Shown here: positions 7,767 to 15,206 of the stretch, one piece after another
Layout of the letters: every line of letters starts with the position of its first letter
Position numbering within the stretch: position 1 is the stretch's first letter
Assembly (NCBI GenBank): GCA_030613765.1
Contig: JAUWLI010000023.1
Coordinates: 1-16,776 of the forward strand
Direction of reading: 5' to 3'
Source of the DNA: Phycisphaerae bacterium
Lineage (GTDB): Bacteria > Planctomycetota > Phycisphaerae > Sedimentisphaerales > SG8-4
Length of the DNA stretch: 16,776 nt
The notes under the pieces: generated by a model
Database searches by the model: none
What the model was told of the DNA's origin: nothing
Seen by the model: the letters and a program-made list of their open reading frames with translations, nothing else
Program-made: the position numbers and the translations under genes

Positions 7767-7805
7767 GGGGGCAACGACTGTTTTTTCACAACTACCGATA
7801 ATTTC

Positions 7806-7935
7806 TGATTCAGGTCCGGTAAACACTCTCTGTTTCCAAACCGATTTACTATAAGGTTTTGCATTTGCCCCGGTCGTTTTCAAATGAAGCAATAATTTTT
7901 GGCTTTGACGGTTTTTTGGAGTATACTTTAATTAG
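7806..7935 (+). repeat. 130-nt duplicated regulatory module, copy B
   Basis: This is the second copy of the module at 7131-7260, in the 325-nt gap 7767-8091. The dyad AAACA-N5-TGTTT (7821-7835) is kept while its loop differs (CTCTC versus CTTTC), and the terminal TATACTTTAATTAG is identical. After it, 7936-8078 is AT-rich leader without a recognisable gene; a tandem TTAGAAGTA (8062-8079) lies just before the ribosome site. Confidence 0.8.
7899..7927 (+). promoter_or_regulatory. candidate promoter of the minor-pilin operon
   Basis: TTGGCT (7899-7904, four of six), a 17-nt spacer, then TATACT (7922-7927, five of six). It matches the candidate pilin 2 promoter in spacing and -10 sequence. It would produce a leader of about 155 nt and drive the PilV/PilW/PilX-like genes up to the terminator near 13.1 kb. 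Confidence 0.58.
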
Positions 7936-8091
7936 TAAACCGTTTACGGATTGGGGTAAGGCAGGACACATTTTTTCGAGCTTTTTGCCCTTAATTATGC
8001 GTATTTGGAGTAACCGCTTTTTTTTCTTAACTGCAATTTTGTAAAAGGTGGTTTCTCGTAATTAGAAGTATTAGAAGTAGGGAGAATGGTG

Positions 8092-8583
8092 ATGAAGACT
8101 ACGAAACGATCCAAACCGTCGGGGGGATTTACCTTCACCGAGGTAATGGGCGCCATTGTTGTCCTGACAGTGGCCGTGCTGGGCACATCCGCTTACAGAT
8201 ATCATGCCACGGTTGATGTTCGCAAAGCTAATCTGAAAACAACCGGTGCCAGGATAGGGTGCCTTCTTAGCGAAACCTGGCGCGGCTCAGCCGATCCAAA
8301 TGCATTTGATCCGGTAAACCACCTGGGAACAGATCTGGCGATTCAATCTTTGGCCTCCTACCAGGGTCCAAGCACACCGGCAGGTCATACGGTATTAGGA
8401 ACCTATGGAATAACTGTTGATGAAGAAGACTACCAGGCCCAGCTTTTCTGGAAGGACGTCTCGTCCGGTCTACGTGCCTTGAGCGTCACCGTAGTCTGGG
8501 ACTGGGACAGGCAAAACTCGTCAATGGGCTCCAATATTCCTCCCAGTAAGTCATTCAGGCTTACAACCTACGTCACCAACTAA
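8092..8583 (+). CDS. PilV/GspI-like minor prepilin
   Basis: A 163-residue minor pilin. The leader MKTTKRSKPSGG ends at the prepilin peptidase site G12, followed by FTFTE with Glu at mature position 5 and a hydrophobic helix (MGAIVVLTVAVLGTSAY). The globular part has a single cysteine (GCLLSETW) and no recognised extra domain. I prefer the ATG at 8092 over the in-frame ATG at 8086, because GGAG (8081-8084) is 7 nt from the former and only 1 nt from the latter. It is the first gene of a cluster with the PilW-like gene 27 nt downstream. Minor pilins of this class prime assembly and lie at the fibre tip. The PilV/GspI assignment rests on motif and gene order, not on clear family similarity. Confidence 0.8.
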   Translation: MKTTKRSKPSGGFTFTEVMGAIVVLTVAVLGTSAYRYHATVDVRKANLKTTGARIGCLLSETWRGSADPNAFDPVNHLGTDLAIQSLASYQGPSTPAGHTVLGTYGITVDEEDYQAQLFWKDVSSGLRALSVTVVWDWDRQNSSMGSNIPPSKSFRLTTYVTN

Positions 8584-8610
8584 TTAGCCGTGTGAAAGGA
8601 GCGCTGGCAA

Positions 8611-9135
8611 ATGAACATAAACAAGAGAAAAACAAATCGTAGTAAAGGATTTACTATTATAGAGCTGATGATAGCGACGGGGCTTGCGAGCATCGTGGTA
8701 GTTGGAGTCGGTATGCTTCTGGTTGACAGTCAGCGTGGCTGGAACAGAATGTTCAGCCGCACATACTCTGATGTTTCAACCGATTCTCATGTAGCCAGGA
8801 GAAGGTTCGACAGCACTGTCCGCAACGCAAGCACCCAGGGCATATTGCTCGCTGTTGACGGAAGCTGGCTCGAGGTTTATTACTATTCAGATCCCAACTC
8901 CACAGTCGTTGACCGGTACGCACATTTCTTTACCTATAGTGACGGCAGCGCCAGCCAGTTACTTGTTGAGCATGGGGCGGTGGAACCGAGGCAAGCTTTG
9001 AACACCGAGACTGTCTGCGGGAACGTATCGAGCTGCGTGTTCAAGTCAGCCGGCAACTCCGCCCAGATGGTACTAACGCTTGACGACGGCTCGCAGAGCG
9101 CTACCATTGTCGCATCCGCTGTTATGCACAATTAA
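8611..9135 (+). CDS. PilW/GspJ-like minor prepilin
   Basis: A 174-residue minor pilin with leader MNINKRKTNRSKG, a cut after G13, FTIIE with Glu at mature position 5, and a hydrophobic helix (LMIATGLASIVVVGVGMLL) followed by SQRGWNRMFSR, a segment common in PilW/GspJ. The C-terminal half has two cysteines (TVCGNVSSCVF) that could pair. The ribosome site AAGGAG (8596-8601) is 9 nt before the ATG. Its last codons, about VASAVMHN plus stop, are found again as a non-coding remnant before the second PilX-like gene, which shows that the pilX duplication had one endpoint inside this gene. Confidence 0.82.
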   Translation: MNINKRKTNRSKGFTIIELMIATGLASIVVVGVGMLLVDSQRGWNRMFSRTYSDVSTDSHVARRRFDSTVRNASTQGILLAVDGSWLEVYYYSDPNSTVVDRYAHFFTYSDGSASQLLVEHGAVEPRQALNTETVCGNVSSCVFKSAGNSAQMVLTLDDGSQSATIVASAVMHN

Positions 9136-9172
9136 TAACAGAAAGCCTTGTAAAGGGCAAAGGGGGCGAAAA

Positions 9173-10399
9173 ATGAATAATAAGCTATTACAATCAAAAA
9201 CGCATAGTTTGCGCATTCGTCGTGGAAACCGCGGCTTCGCACTGCCCATTACGATGTGCGCGGTCCTGATACTGCTTGTACTTGGTTTGGGCGTGCTGAG
9301 CTTTGGCCAACATAGTCGCAGATTCGCGGTTCACACGTCGTCCGGGATGGCAGCGCGGTGTGCAGCCGATGCCGGGCTGACACAGGCGCTCTATGAAATG
9401 AACAAGAAGGTGAAAGCGCTGCCCTGGAATAACGGCAGCCTGCCAAAGGTAATAAGTGAGACTTTGCCGAATAGTGACTCGGTCTTCGGCTATACGGTTA
9501 CAGGAGACCTGACCAACGGTCACAATCTTAAATCAACGGGGGCATACGGGCTGAGGCAAAGAACAGTCAGGTGCTCTTTGCCGCTGCAGGGGCTTTTTGA
9601 GTATGCCTTATTCGGTGACCAGTATGTCCACCTCAAGAGTGGGGGCACGTTAACCTGCTACAACTGTGATTCCGACGACAAAACCTTACAAATCGGGACT
9701 AACAGCACCCTTGCGGATACCCTGGATCTTAAGAACGCGGCCATTGTAAATGGTGACGCTGTAATAGGTGTCGGTGGCGATCCGGGTGTCGTTATCAGCG
9801 ACACGTCCGGAGGCATCAAAGGCAATACGTATATTATGCCCAAGGAGCACGAGCTGCCACCAATAACAGTTCCGGAGTCCCTGTCGGCGCTGCCCTCGAG
9901 TGGTACTATATACAATAATACAAACATCAGCAGCTCGGCAAAATATGATAAAATCGACCTCGGGAACAGCAAAATTATTACAGTTAAGGGCGAAGTCAGC
10001 CTTTACATTGTTGGCGACGTAATCCTCGACAATTCGGCTGAACTGCGGATCATCAACACGAACGAGGCTTCTTTGATCCTCTTTGTGGGTGGAAACATTG
10101 AAATCAAAAACGGTGGTGTGATTAACAACCTGAGCGAAGACTCGAAGAAACTTCAAATATACGGACTTGACAGCTGTCAGAATCTCACCCTTAAGAACGG
10201 CGGCGATTTTTACGGAGCGATTTATGCTCCGAATGCAGATGTCGTGATGATGAATTCAGGTGATATGTTTGGTTCTGTTATAGGCAAAAGTGTTGAGCAA
10301 AAAAACTCCTCCACTTTTCACTACGATGTATCTTTGAGAGATGTAAGCATAGAAGATATAGGTGTCCGCTTTGTAGTAAAACAGTGGCAAGAGGAGTAA
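9173..10399 (+). CDS. PilX/GspK-like minor prepilin, copy 1, with beta-rich C-terminal domain
   Basis: This 408-residue protein starts at 9173, where AGGGGG (9161-9166) is 6 nt upstream; the frame is open further back but would overlap the PilW-like gene. The leader ends at G21, then FALPI, so mature position 5 is Ile instead of the usual Glu, as in GspK. A hydrophobic helix and a PilX_N-like segment (HSRRFAVHTSSGMAARCAADAGLTQAL) follow. From about residue 130 the protein is glycine/asparagine-rich beta repeats, ending GGDFYGAIYAPNADV and GSVIGKSVEQKNSSTFHYD. That pattern matches the beta-solenoid-like C-terminal domain of PilX-family proteins (I recall DUF7305, unverified). It is the most divergent of the three copies and carries a CYNC motif. 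Likely role: tip/priming minor pilin. Confidence 0.85.
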   Translation: MNNKLLQSKTHSLRIRRGNRGFALPITMCAVLILLVLGLGVLSFGQHSRRFAVHTSSGMAARCAADAGLTQALYEMNKKVKALPWNNGSLPKVISETLPNSDSVFGYTVTGDLTNGHNLKSTGAYGLRQRTVRCSLPLQGLFEYALFGDQYVHLKSGGTLTCYNCDSDDKTLQIGTNSTLADTLDLKNAAIVNGDAVIGVGGDPGVVISDTSGGIKGNTYIMPKEHELPPITVPESLSALPSSGTIYNNTNISSSAKYDKIDLGNSKIITVKGEVSLYIVGDVILDNSAELRIINTNEASLILFVGGNIEIKNGGVINNLSEDSKKLQIYGLDSCQNLTLKNGGDFYGAIYAPNADVVMMNSGDMFGSVIGKSVEQKNSSTFHYDVSLRDVSIEDIGVRFVVKQWQEE

Positions 10400-10410
10400 G
10401 TAAAGCCTGC

Positions 10411-10423
10411 TTGGAAATTCCAA
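10411..10423. repeat. palindrome TTGGAAATTCCAA, copy 1
   Basis: A perfect 6+6-bp palindrome around a central A lies 11 nt after the first PilX-like gene. The same palindrome, in the same flanking context (AAGTAAA-CCTG before it), follows the second copy at 11731-11743. It is the right end of the duplicated unit and may be only a duplication marker. An operator or processing site is also possible. Confidence 0.6.
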
Positions 10424-10490
10424 TGTCGCATCCGCTATTATGCACAATCAATAACAGAATGCGTTGTATAGGGTACAGGGGGTTAAAATG
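10424..10490 (+). repeat. fossil of the pilW 3' end and pilX leader
   Basis: These 67 nt repeat 9108-9175, which are the last 28 nt of the PilW-like gene plus the leader and ATG of the first PilX-like gene, with only scattered changes and one missing base. Here the pilW part is no longer in a gene, so it is a remnant of the tandem duplication that made the second PilX copy. It still provides the ribosome site AGGGGG (10477-10482). Confidence 0.8.
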
Positions 10491-11717
10491 AATAGAAAAA
10501 AACGGTATCTAACAAAAAGGGGCGGCTTTGCAATAGCCATAGTTTTGTGCGCGGTGGTACTCATGCTTATAATAGGCGCCGGCTTGTTGGGCGTGGGGTC
10601 GCATAGTCGTATGATGGGCGTGCGAAACAGCTCTCAGATTGCAGCACGCAGCGCCGCCGACGCGGGCCTGACAAAGGCCCTGTTTACAATGAACGAGCAG
10701 TTGGCGCTTAAAACCTGGAATGATACCAGCCTGCCACAAGCAACAGATGAGCGGGTTCCAAATACTGATTTATCTTTTAGCTATAACATTGCAAAAACAA
10801 CAACGGCCGATGGTAATGACCTTTACAAGCTTTCATGCGCGGGCAAAAGCGGCCGGTTCCATAAAACGGTCAACGCCACTCTGGAATTGAAGGGAATATT
10901 TGAGTATGCAATCTGGGTGGCGGAAAAACTAACACTGAGAAGCGGGACTACGATTACCGCCTACAACATGGACGCGGATGACCCGCCTCTGCAAATCGGC
11001 ACTAACAGCACGGAGTCAGGGGCCATTACCTGCAAAACCGGGGTCACAATAGACGGCGACATAGTCGTAGGTGTCGGCGGAGACCCGGATGTTGTTATCA
11101 ACAACACAACCGAAGCGGCCATCACAGGTGACACTTATCCCTCGCTTATTAAAAATAAGACCCCCAACATCAACGTGCCGCAGGCCCTGGTGGATATGGT
11201 TTCCAGCGGCCCTATAGACAGCTCTATAACATTAAGCAGCCCGGCAAAGTATGATAATATCAACCTTATCGGCGCCAGTGCCGATCCGAACAAAATCGAT
11301 ACAGTCACAATTGACAGCAATATTAAGATTTACGTTACCGGCGATTTAAGACTCGGTAATGGTGATGTGGTGGAGATACTTCCTGATGCCTCTTTGACTG
11401 TATTTTTAGGGGGAAATCTTTACGTTGACAACAGCGGTGCTATAAACAACCTGACGAAGGACCCGAAAAAATTGAAGATATACGGGCTTGATACCTGTAC
11501 AAATATCGATTTTAAGAACAGCGGTACTTTCTGGGGAGCAGTTTATGCACCGGACGCAGATATACATCTCTATAACGGCTTCAACGTGTACGGGGCTGTT
11601 GTAGGCAAAAGCTTTACCCAGGACGTGGATGCGAACTTTTACTATGATATGTCACTGAGAATAGTAGATCCACTTGAAATAGGTGTGTACATGGTGATAA
11701 AACGCTGGAGTGAGTGA
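10488..11717 (+). CDS. PilX/GspK-like minor prepilin, copy 2, with beta-rich C-terminal domain
   Basis: A 409-residue paralogue with the ATG at 10488, 5 nt after AGGGGG; an in-frame ATG at 10464 has no such site. The leader MNRKKRYLTKRGG is cut after G13, then FAIAI, again without Glu at mature position 5. The N-terminal PilX_N-like helix region is followed by the beta-rich domain with GDIVVGVGGDPDVVINNT, VFLGGNLYVDNSGAINNL and GTFWGAVYAPDADIHLYNG motifs. It is much closer to copy 3 than to copy 1; for example a 52-nt stretch (11133-11184) is identical to 12478-12529. That implies a recent duplication or gene conversion between copies 2 and 3. Confidence 0.85.
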   Translation: MNRKKRYLTKRGGFAIAIVLCAVVLMLIIGAGLLGVGSHSRMMGVRNSSQIAARSAADAGLTKALFTMNEQLALKTWNDTSLPQATDERVPNTDLSFSYNIAKTTTADGNDLYKLSCAGKSGRFHKTVNATLELKGIFEYAIWVAEKLTLRSGTTITAYNMDADDPPLQIGTNSTESGAITCKTGVTIDGDIVVGVGGDPDVVINNTTEAAITGDTYPSLIKNKTPNINVPQALVDMVSSGPIDSSITLSSPAKYDNINLIGASADPNKIDTVTIDSNIKIYVTGDLRLGNGDVVEILPDASLTVFLGGNLYVDNSGAINNLTKDPKKLKIYGLDTCTNIDFKNSGTFWGAVYAPDADIHLYNGFNVYGAVVGKSFTQDVDANFYYDMSLRIVDPLEIGVYMVIKRWSE

Positions 11718-11730
11718 TAAGTAAACCCTG

Positions 11731-11743
11731 TTGGAAATTCCAA
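11731..11743. repeat. palindrome TTGGAAATTCCAA, copy 2
   Basis: The same perfect palindrome as at 10411-10423, 13 nt after the stop of the second PilX-like gene. The third PilX-like gene is not followed by it; there only AATAAGTAACC remains similar. A further weak inverted repeat, ATTGGT (11758-11763) with ACCAAT (11771-11776), lies in the same 124-nt gap. Confidence 0.6.
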
Positions 11744-11841
11744 TATGTTTAATGGTGATTGGTGAGATTAACCAATTAACCGCGTGCCAATCAGGCAATT
11801 ACGAGTGTCGAAACAAAATGTACAAAAAGGAGGGGATTACA

Positions 11842-13065
11842 ATGAAGCTGTTACAACCAAAAAGAGGTGGCTTCGCAATAGCTACAGTTTTGTGCGTGGT
11901 GGTACTGCTGCTTATAATAGGGGCGGGCTTGTTGAGCGTGGGTATGCATAGTCGTATGATGAGCGTGCGAACCAGCTCTGAGATTGTAGCCCGATGCAGC
12001 GCCGATGCGGGCCTGACAAAGGCTTTGGCTGAAATGAACAAGATGTTGAATCTTAAAACCTTCAATGATACCAGCCTGCCATATTCAATAGATGAGCGGC
12101 TGCCAAATTGTGATTCAACTTTTAGCTATAACGTTGCAAAAATAACATTAGCCGACGGTAATGATTTATATACGATTCAAAGTACCGGCAACAGCAGCCG
12201 GGCCCGGAAAGCGGTCAACTGCACTTTGGAGATGAAGGGGATATTTGAGTATGCAATCTACGTGGCGGAAGATCTAACGCTGAGGAGCGGGACTTCAATT
12301 AGCGCCTACAACCAGGGCGCGGATGACCCGCCTCTGCAAAGCGGCACTAACAGCACTGACTCAGGGGCCGTTACCTGCAAAGCCGGGGTCACAATAGACG
12401 GCGATATAGTCATCGGTCCCGGCGGTGACCCGGACGTTGTTATCAACAACACAACCGAAGCGACCATCACAGGCGAAACTTATCCCTCGCTTATTAAAAA
12501 TAAGACCCCCAACATCAACGTGCCGCAGGTCCTGCTGGATATGGTTTCCAGCGGCCCTATAGACTCATCTACAACATTAAGCAGCTCGGCACAGTATGAC
12601 AATATCAACCTTCTTGGCGCCAGCGCTGATCCGAACAAAGTCGATAAGGTTACAGTTGATGGAAATATTAAGATTTACGTTACCGGCGATTTAAGACTCG
12701 GTAATGGTGACGAGGTGGAGATACTACCTGATGCCTCTTTGATTGTATTTTTAGGGGGAAATCTCTACGTTGACAACAGCGGCACTATAAACAACCTGAC
12801 AATGGACCCAAAAAAATTGAAGATATACGGACTTGATACCTGTACAAATATCGATTTTAAGAACAGCGGTACTTTTTATGGAGCAATTTATGCACCGGAC
12901 GCGGATATACATCTCTATAACGGCTTCAACGTGTACGGGGCTGTTGTAGGCAAAAGCTTTACTCAGGATGTGGATGCGAACTTTTTCTATGATATGTTAC
13001 TTAGAGAAGTAGATGCAAGTGAGATAGGTGTGCACATGGTAATAAAGCGGTGGAGTGAGCAATAA
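11842..13065 (+). CDS. PilX/GspK-like minor prepilin, copy 3, with beta-rich C-terminal domain
   Basis: A 407-residue paralogue. The start at 11842 is chosen for the strong ribosome site AAGGAGGGG ending about 7 nt upstream; the same frame is open back to 11731. The leader MKLLQPKRGG is cut after G10, then FAIAT, so mature position 5 is Thr. The rest follows copy 2 closely (by eye well above 80% over the C-terminal 270 residues), with differences concentrated in the N-terminal globular part and in scattered beta-repeat positions. Its leader is unrelated to those of copies 1 and 2, so this copy arose by a different event. A strong terminator follows 44 nt after its stop. Confidence 0.85.
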   Translation: MKLLQPKRGGFAIATVLCVVVLLLIIGAGLLSVGMHSRMMSVRTSSEIVARCSADAGLTKALAEMNKMLNLKTFNDTSLPYSIDERLPNCDSTFSYNVAKITLADGNDLYTIQSTGNSSRARKAVNCTLEMKGIFEYAIYVAEDLTLRSGTSISAYNQGADDPPLQSGTNSTDSGAVTCKAGVTIDGDIVIGPGGDPDVVINNTTEATITGETYPSLIKNKTPNINVPQVLLDMVSSGPIDSSTTLSSSAQYDNINLLGASADPNKVDKVTVDGNIKIYVTGDLRLGNGDEVEILPDASLIVFLGGNLYVDNSGTINNLTMDPKKLKIYGLDTCTNIDFKNSGTFYGAIYAPDADIHLYNGFNVYGAVVGKSFTQDVDANFFYDMLLREVDASEIGVHMVIKRWSEQ

Positions 13066-13108
13066 GTAACCGAATCCGGATATAAGATATAAGAGGAGTC
13101 GAGAGGAG

Positions 13109-13146
13109 CAGGCGGTCAACAAAGTGTTGTCCGCCTGTTTTTTTTT
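13109..13146 (+). terminator. intrinsic terminator of the minor-pilin operon
   Basis: CAGGCGG (13109-13115), a T-T mismatch and CAACA pair back with TGTTG and CCGCCTG (to 13137) around loop AAG, immediately followed by nine T residues (13138-13146). This is a textbook rho-independent terminator. It separates the pilin/minor-pilin genes from the PilMNO-ParA set. Confidence 0.93.
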
Positions 13147-13500
13147 GTTTCAACCGGATGTCCGATAACTCATAAAAACATTTCTTAAATCCCCTGTGAC
13201 TGCATAGGTTTTAATTCAAACAAAGCCGGCCGGATGTTTCAAATCTATATCTTTACGCACAAATCGTGATGCTTATAGGACTATGCGTTCTCAAGTCGAT
13301 TATATCAATCTATCAAATCAATCTATTATAATTTTATAATTTATACGTAAAACGGGAGCGAATTTGAGCCGATGAAAAGGAGCGTAAAGCTGAAAACGAA
13401 ATGCTAAATGCTTTGAAATATTCAATTATCAGAGTGATAAGTACAGCCTTAAAAGGCGAATTGGACAGCTTATAGCTGCTTTCTTCAACATGGAGACATT
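13147..13500 (+). promoter_or_regulatory. AT-rich leader and candidate promoter region of the pilM operon
   Basis: This 354-nt gap must hold the promoter for pilMNO because a strong terminator lies upstream. Two perfect TATAAT hexamers occur at 13327-13332 and 13335-13340, preceded by a direct repeat ATCAATCTAT (13304-13313 and 13317-13326). No good -35 box is present at 16-18 nt, so activator dependence is possible. About 150 nt of leader follow, with repeated GGAGCG and AAATGCT words and a tiny 11-codon frame at 13372. No riboswitch class could be recognised. Confidence 0.4.
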
Positions 13501-14562
13501 ATGGGCATAGGTTTGAAACGATCGTTCAAGCTCAATATTGAGAACAGAGAAGTCTTTGGTCTGGATATTAGCTCATCTTCAGTGAACGCGGTTCAACTGG
13601 TCAAAAAGGGCAAAAAGTGGGTGGTTACGGCAGCCGGCAGGGCCTCAATTGCGCCGAGCCAGGAGGAAGACGACCAGACAAACACGGTCAGCGCAATCAG
13701 CCAATGTCTTGAGTCGACTGGTATTCGTACCCGCAAGGCGGTTTGCGGGATATCTGGGCCTGAAGTTGCGGTCCGGGATTTTAAGTTTCCTTCATTGTCG
13801 CTGGATGAAATAGAATCTGCGGTCCACTTCGAAGCCGCACAGGTTTGCCCCTTTAACGCTGACGATGCGGCGGTGGATTTCCAGCTTATAGATAACGACA
13901 AGGACAGCGCCAGAGGGATTCTGGTGGCGGCAACGAACCAACTCATAAACAACAAGACAGTACTTGCCAAACAAGCTTCAGTTGACTGCGTCCTGATGGA
14001 TGTCGACGGATTGGCGCTTCTGAATTGTCTCAGTGAATGCGAAGACATTGCAGAGCAAACAGCAGCTATTTTGAGCGTTGGCTGCTCTTACACGACCCTT
14101 GCCATTCTTGGCGGCCGCGATGGAACGGCATTGCCATTTATCCGGGATGTGTCGTATGCGGGCAATGATATCGTTAAGGCGATTGCAGCCGAAAATAATA
14201 TGCCGGAAGAAGCCGTCAAGGAGATACTTTTCGGCGGTAAAAATGCAACGGAACGGCCAAATGCGTTCGAGGAAAGTTTCGAAAAAGCCTGCGACAAGTT
14301 GATTGTCGATGTTACGGAGACGCTGCGTTATTACACAGCCCAGGACAAATCAAGCTTTGTCGAAAAGGTATTCGTGTGCGGCGGTTTTGCAGTGATCGAG
14401 GGCCTGGTTGATTTACTCGACAGGCATCTGCCATCCAAGATTGTATTGTGGAATCCTTTTGAGAAACTTGTGTGCGTGGCGGACAAGAGCTGTGAAAAAA
14501 TTCTGCATGAAGACGGTCCGGCCATGGTGGTAGCGGCGGGCCTTGCTATGAGGTCAATCTGA
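13501..14562 (+). CDS. pilM: type IV pilus actin-like protein PilM
   Basis: This 353-residue cytoplasmic protein has the FtsA/actin-like fold of PilM, which binds the PilN N-terminus and links PilB/PilC to the PilNO complex. The phosphate-1 motif FGLDISSSSVNAVQL is at about 19-33. The SHS2-like insert with VRDFKFPSLSLDEIESAVHFEAAQVCPF follows, and an adenosine-site-like VFVCGGFAVIEGLVDLL lies near 289-305. Length matches the family. GGAG lies 6 nt before the ATG. The stop is one base before the PilN start, so the two are translationally linked. It begins a new transcription unit after the terminator at 13.1 kb. Confidence 0.93.
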   Translation: MGIGLKRSFKLNIENREVFGLDISSSSVNAVQLVKKGKKWVVTAAGRASIAPSQEEDDQTNTVSAISQCLESTGIRTRKAVCGISGPEVAVRDFKFPSLSLDEIESAVHFEAAQVCPFNADDAAVDFQLIDNDKDSARGILVAATNQLINNKTVLAKQASVDCVLMDVDGLALLNCLSECEDIAEQTAAILSVGCSYTTLAILGGRDGTALPFIRDVSYAGNDIVKAIAAENNMPEEAVKEILFGGKNATERPNAFEESFEKACDKLIVDVTETLRYYTAQDKSSFVEKVFVCGGFAVIEGLVDLLDRHLPSKIVLWNPFEKLVCVADKSCEKILHEDGPAMVVAAGLAMRSI

Positions 14563-14563
14563 T

Positions 14564-15205
14564 ATGTTCACAATAGACTTGCTAAAGGGCCAGGGAGTTC
14601 CGGCAAAGAGCCGTCCGCGGAACATAGCAGTTGGTGCAGCCGCGGTTGTGGCGCCGATTATTATCGCAATTGCGATGTTCGGCTTTTATCTTCACAATAA
14701 AGTCACTATATCCATTCAGAAGGACGCCATAGCAAATTTTAAGACAAAGATTGCCGGCATGTCGGATGTTATAGAACTGCAAAAATCGTTCGAGCAACAG
14801 AAAAAGGATTACAACAACTGCTTATCAGAAGTCTCGAGCAACCTTGACAGGCACACACAATGGTCGCCTGTTCTGGCGATATTAGTGGAGAACATGCCGG
14901 ACTCAGTAATACTGACGGCGCTTGACGTCAAGCAGCGTTCGACCAAAATAAAAGTTCCCAAAAAGGACGACCCCAAAATAATGATTGACGCCGCTGTTCC
15001 TTTAAGGACTTTACAGATGACAGTCGTCGGAAGGCCCCAAACCAACTGCGACGATGCAATCAGGGATTTTAGCGAGCGTCTTCGTTCTTCAAGCCTGCTG
15101 GGGCCAAAACTGGAAAACATCAGGATTGCCCAAGGAGTTGTTAAGCTTAAGCAAGAGGAAGTAGTTTCTTATCAGATAGACTGTATGTTCAAGCCGGGAA
15201 TGTAG
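14564..15205 (+). CDS. pilN: type IV pilus inner-membrane alignment protein PilN
   Basis: A 213-residue bitopic membrane protein with a short cytoplasmic N-terminus beginning MFTIDLLKGQ, the position where PilN carries its PilM-binding motif. One membrane helix spans about residues 24-45. A coiled-coil-prone stretch (about 46-95) follows, then a periplasmic ferredoxin-like domain with WSPVLAILVENMPDSVILTALDV, the typical PilN core signature. Similarity to PilN is at the level of architecture and this signature. It is flanked by 1-nt gaps to PilM and PilO, the usual order. Its partner is PilO, with which it forms a periplasmic heterodimer. Confidence 0.87.
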   Translation: MFTIDLLKGQGVPAKSRPRNIAVGAAAVVAPIIIAIAMFGFYLHNKVTISIQKDAIANFKTKIAGMSDVIELQKSFEQQKKDYNNCLSEVSSNLDRHTQWSPVLAILVENMPDSVILTALDVKQRSTKIKVPKKDDPKIMIDAAVPLRTLQMTVVGRPQTNCDDAIRDFSERLRSSSLLGPKLENIRIAQGVVKLKQEEVVSYQIDCMFKPGM

Positions 15206-15206
15206 G

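Noticed and set aside
8086..8091. PilV-like start at 8086
   Set aside because: The ribosome site AGGGAG is only 1 nt from this ATG and 7 nt from the in-frame ATG at 8092.
9080..9172. Earlier in-frame start for the first PilX-like gene at 9080
   Set aside because: It would overlap the PilW-like gene by 56 nt and put 31 residues before the prepilin leader. AGGGGG directly precedes the ATG at 9173.
13349..13460. Cyclic-di-GMP (GEMM) riboswitch before pilM
   Set aside because: GGAGCGTAAAGCT resembles part of the GEMM core, but the tetraloop receptor and the other conserved half are absent, so the match is not credible by eye.
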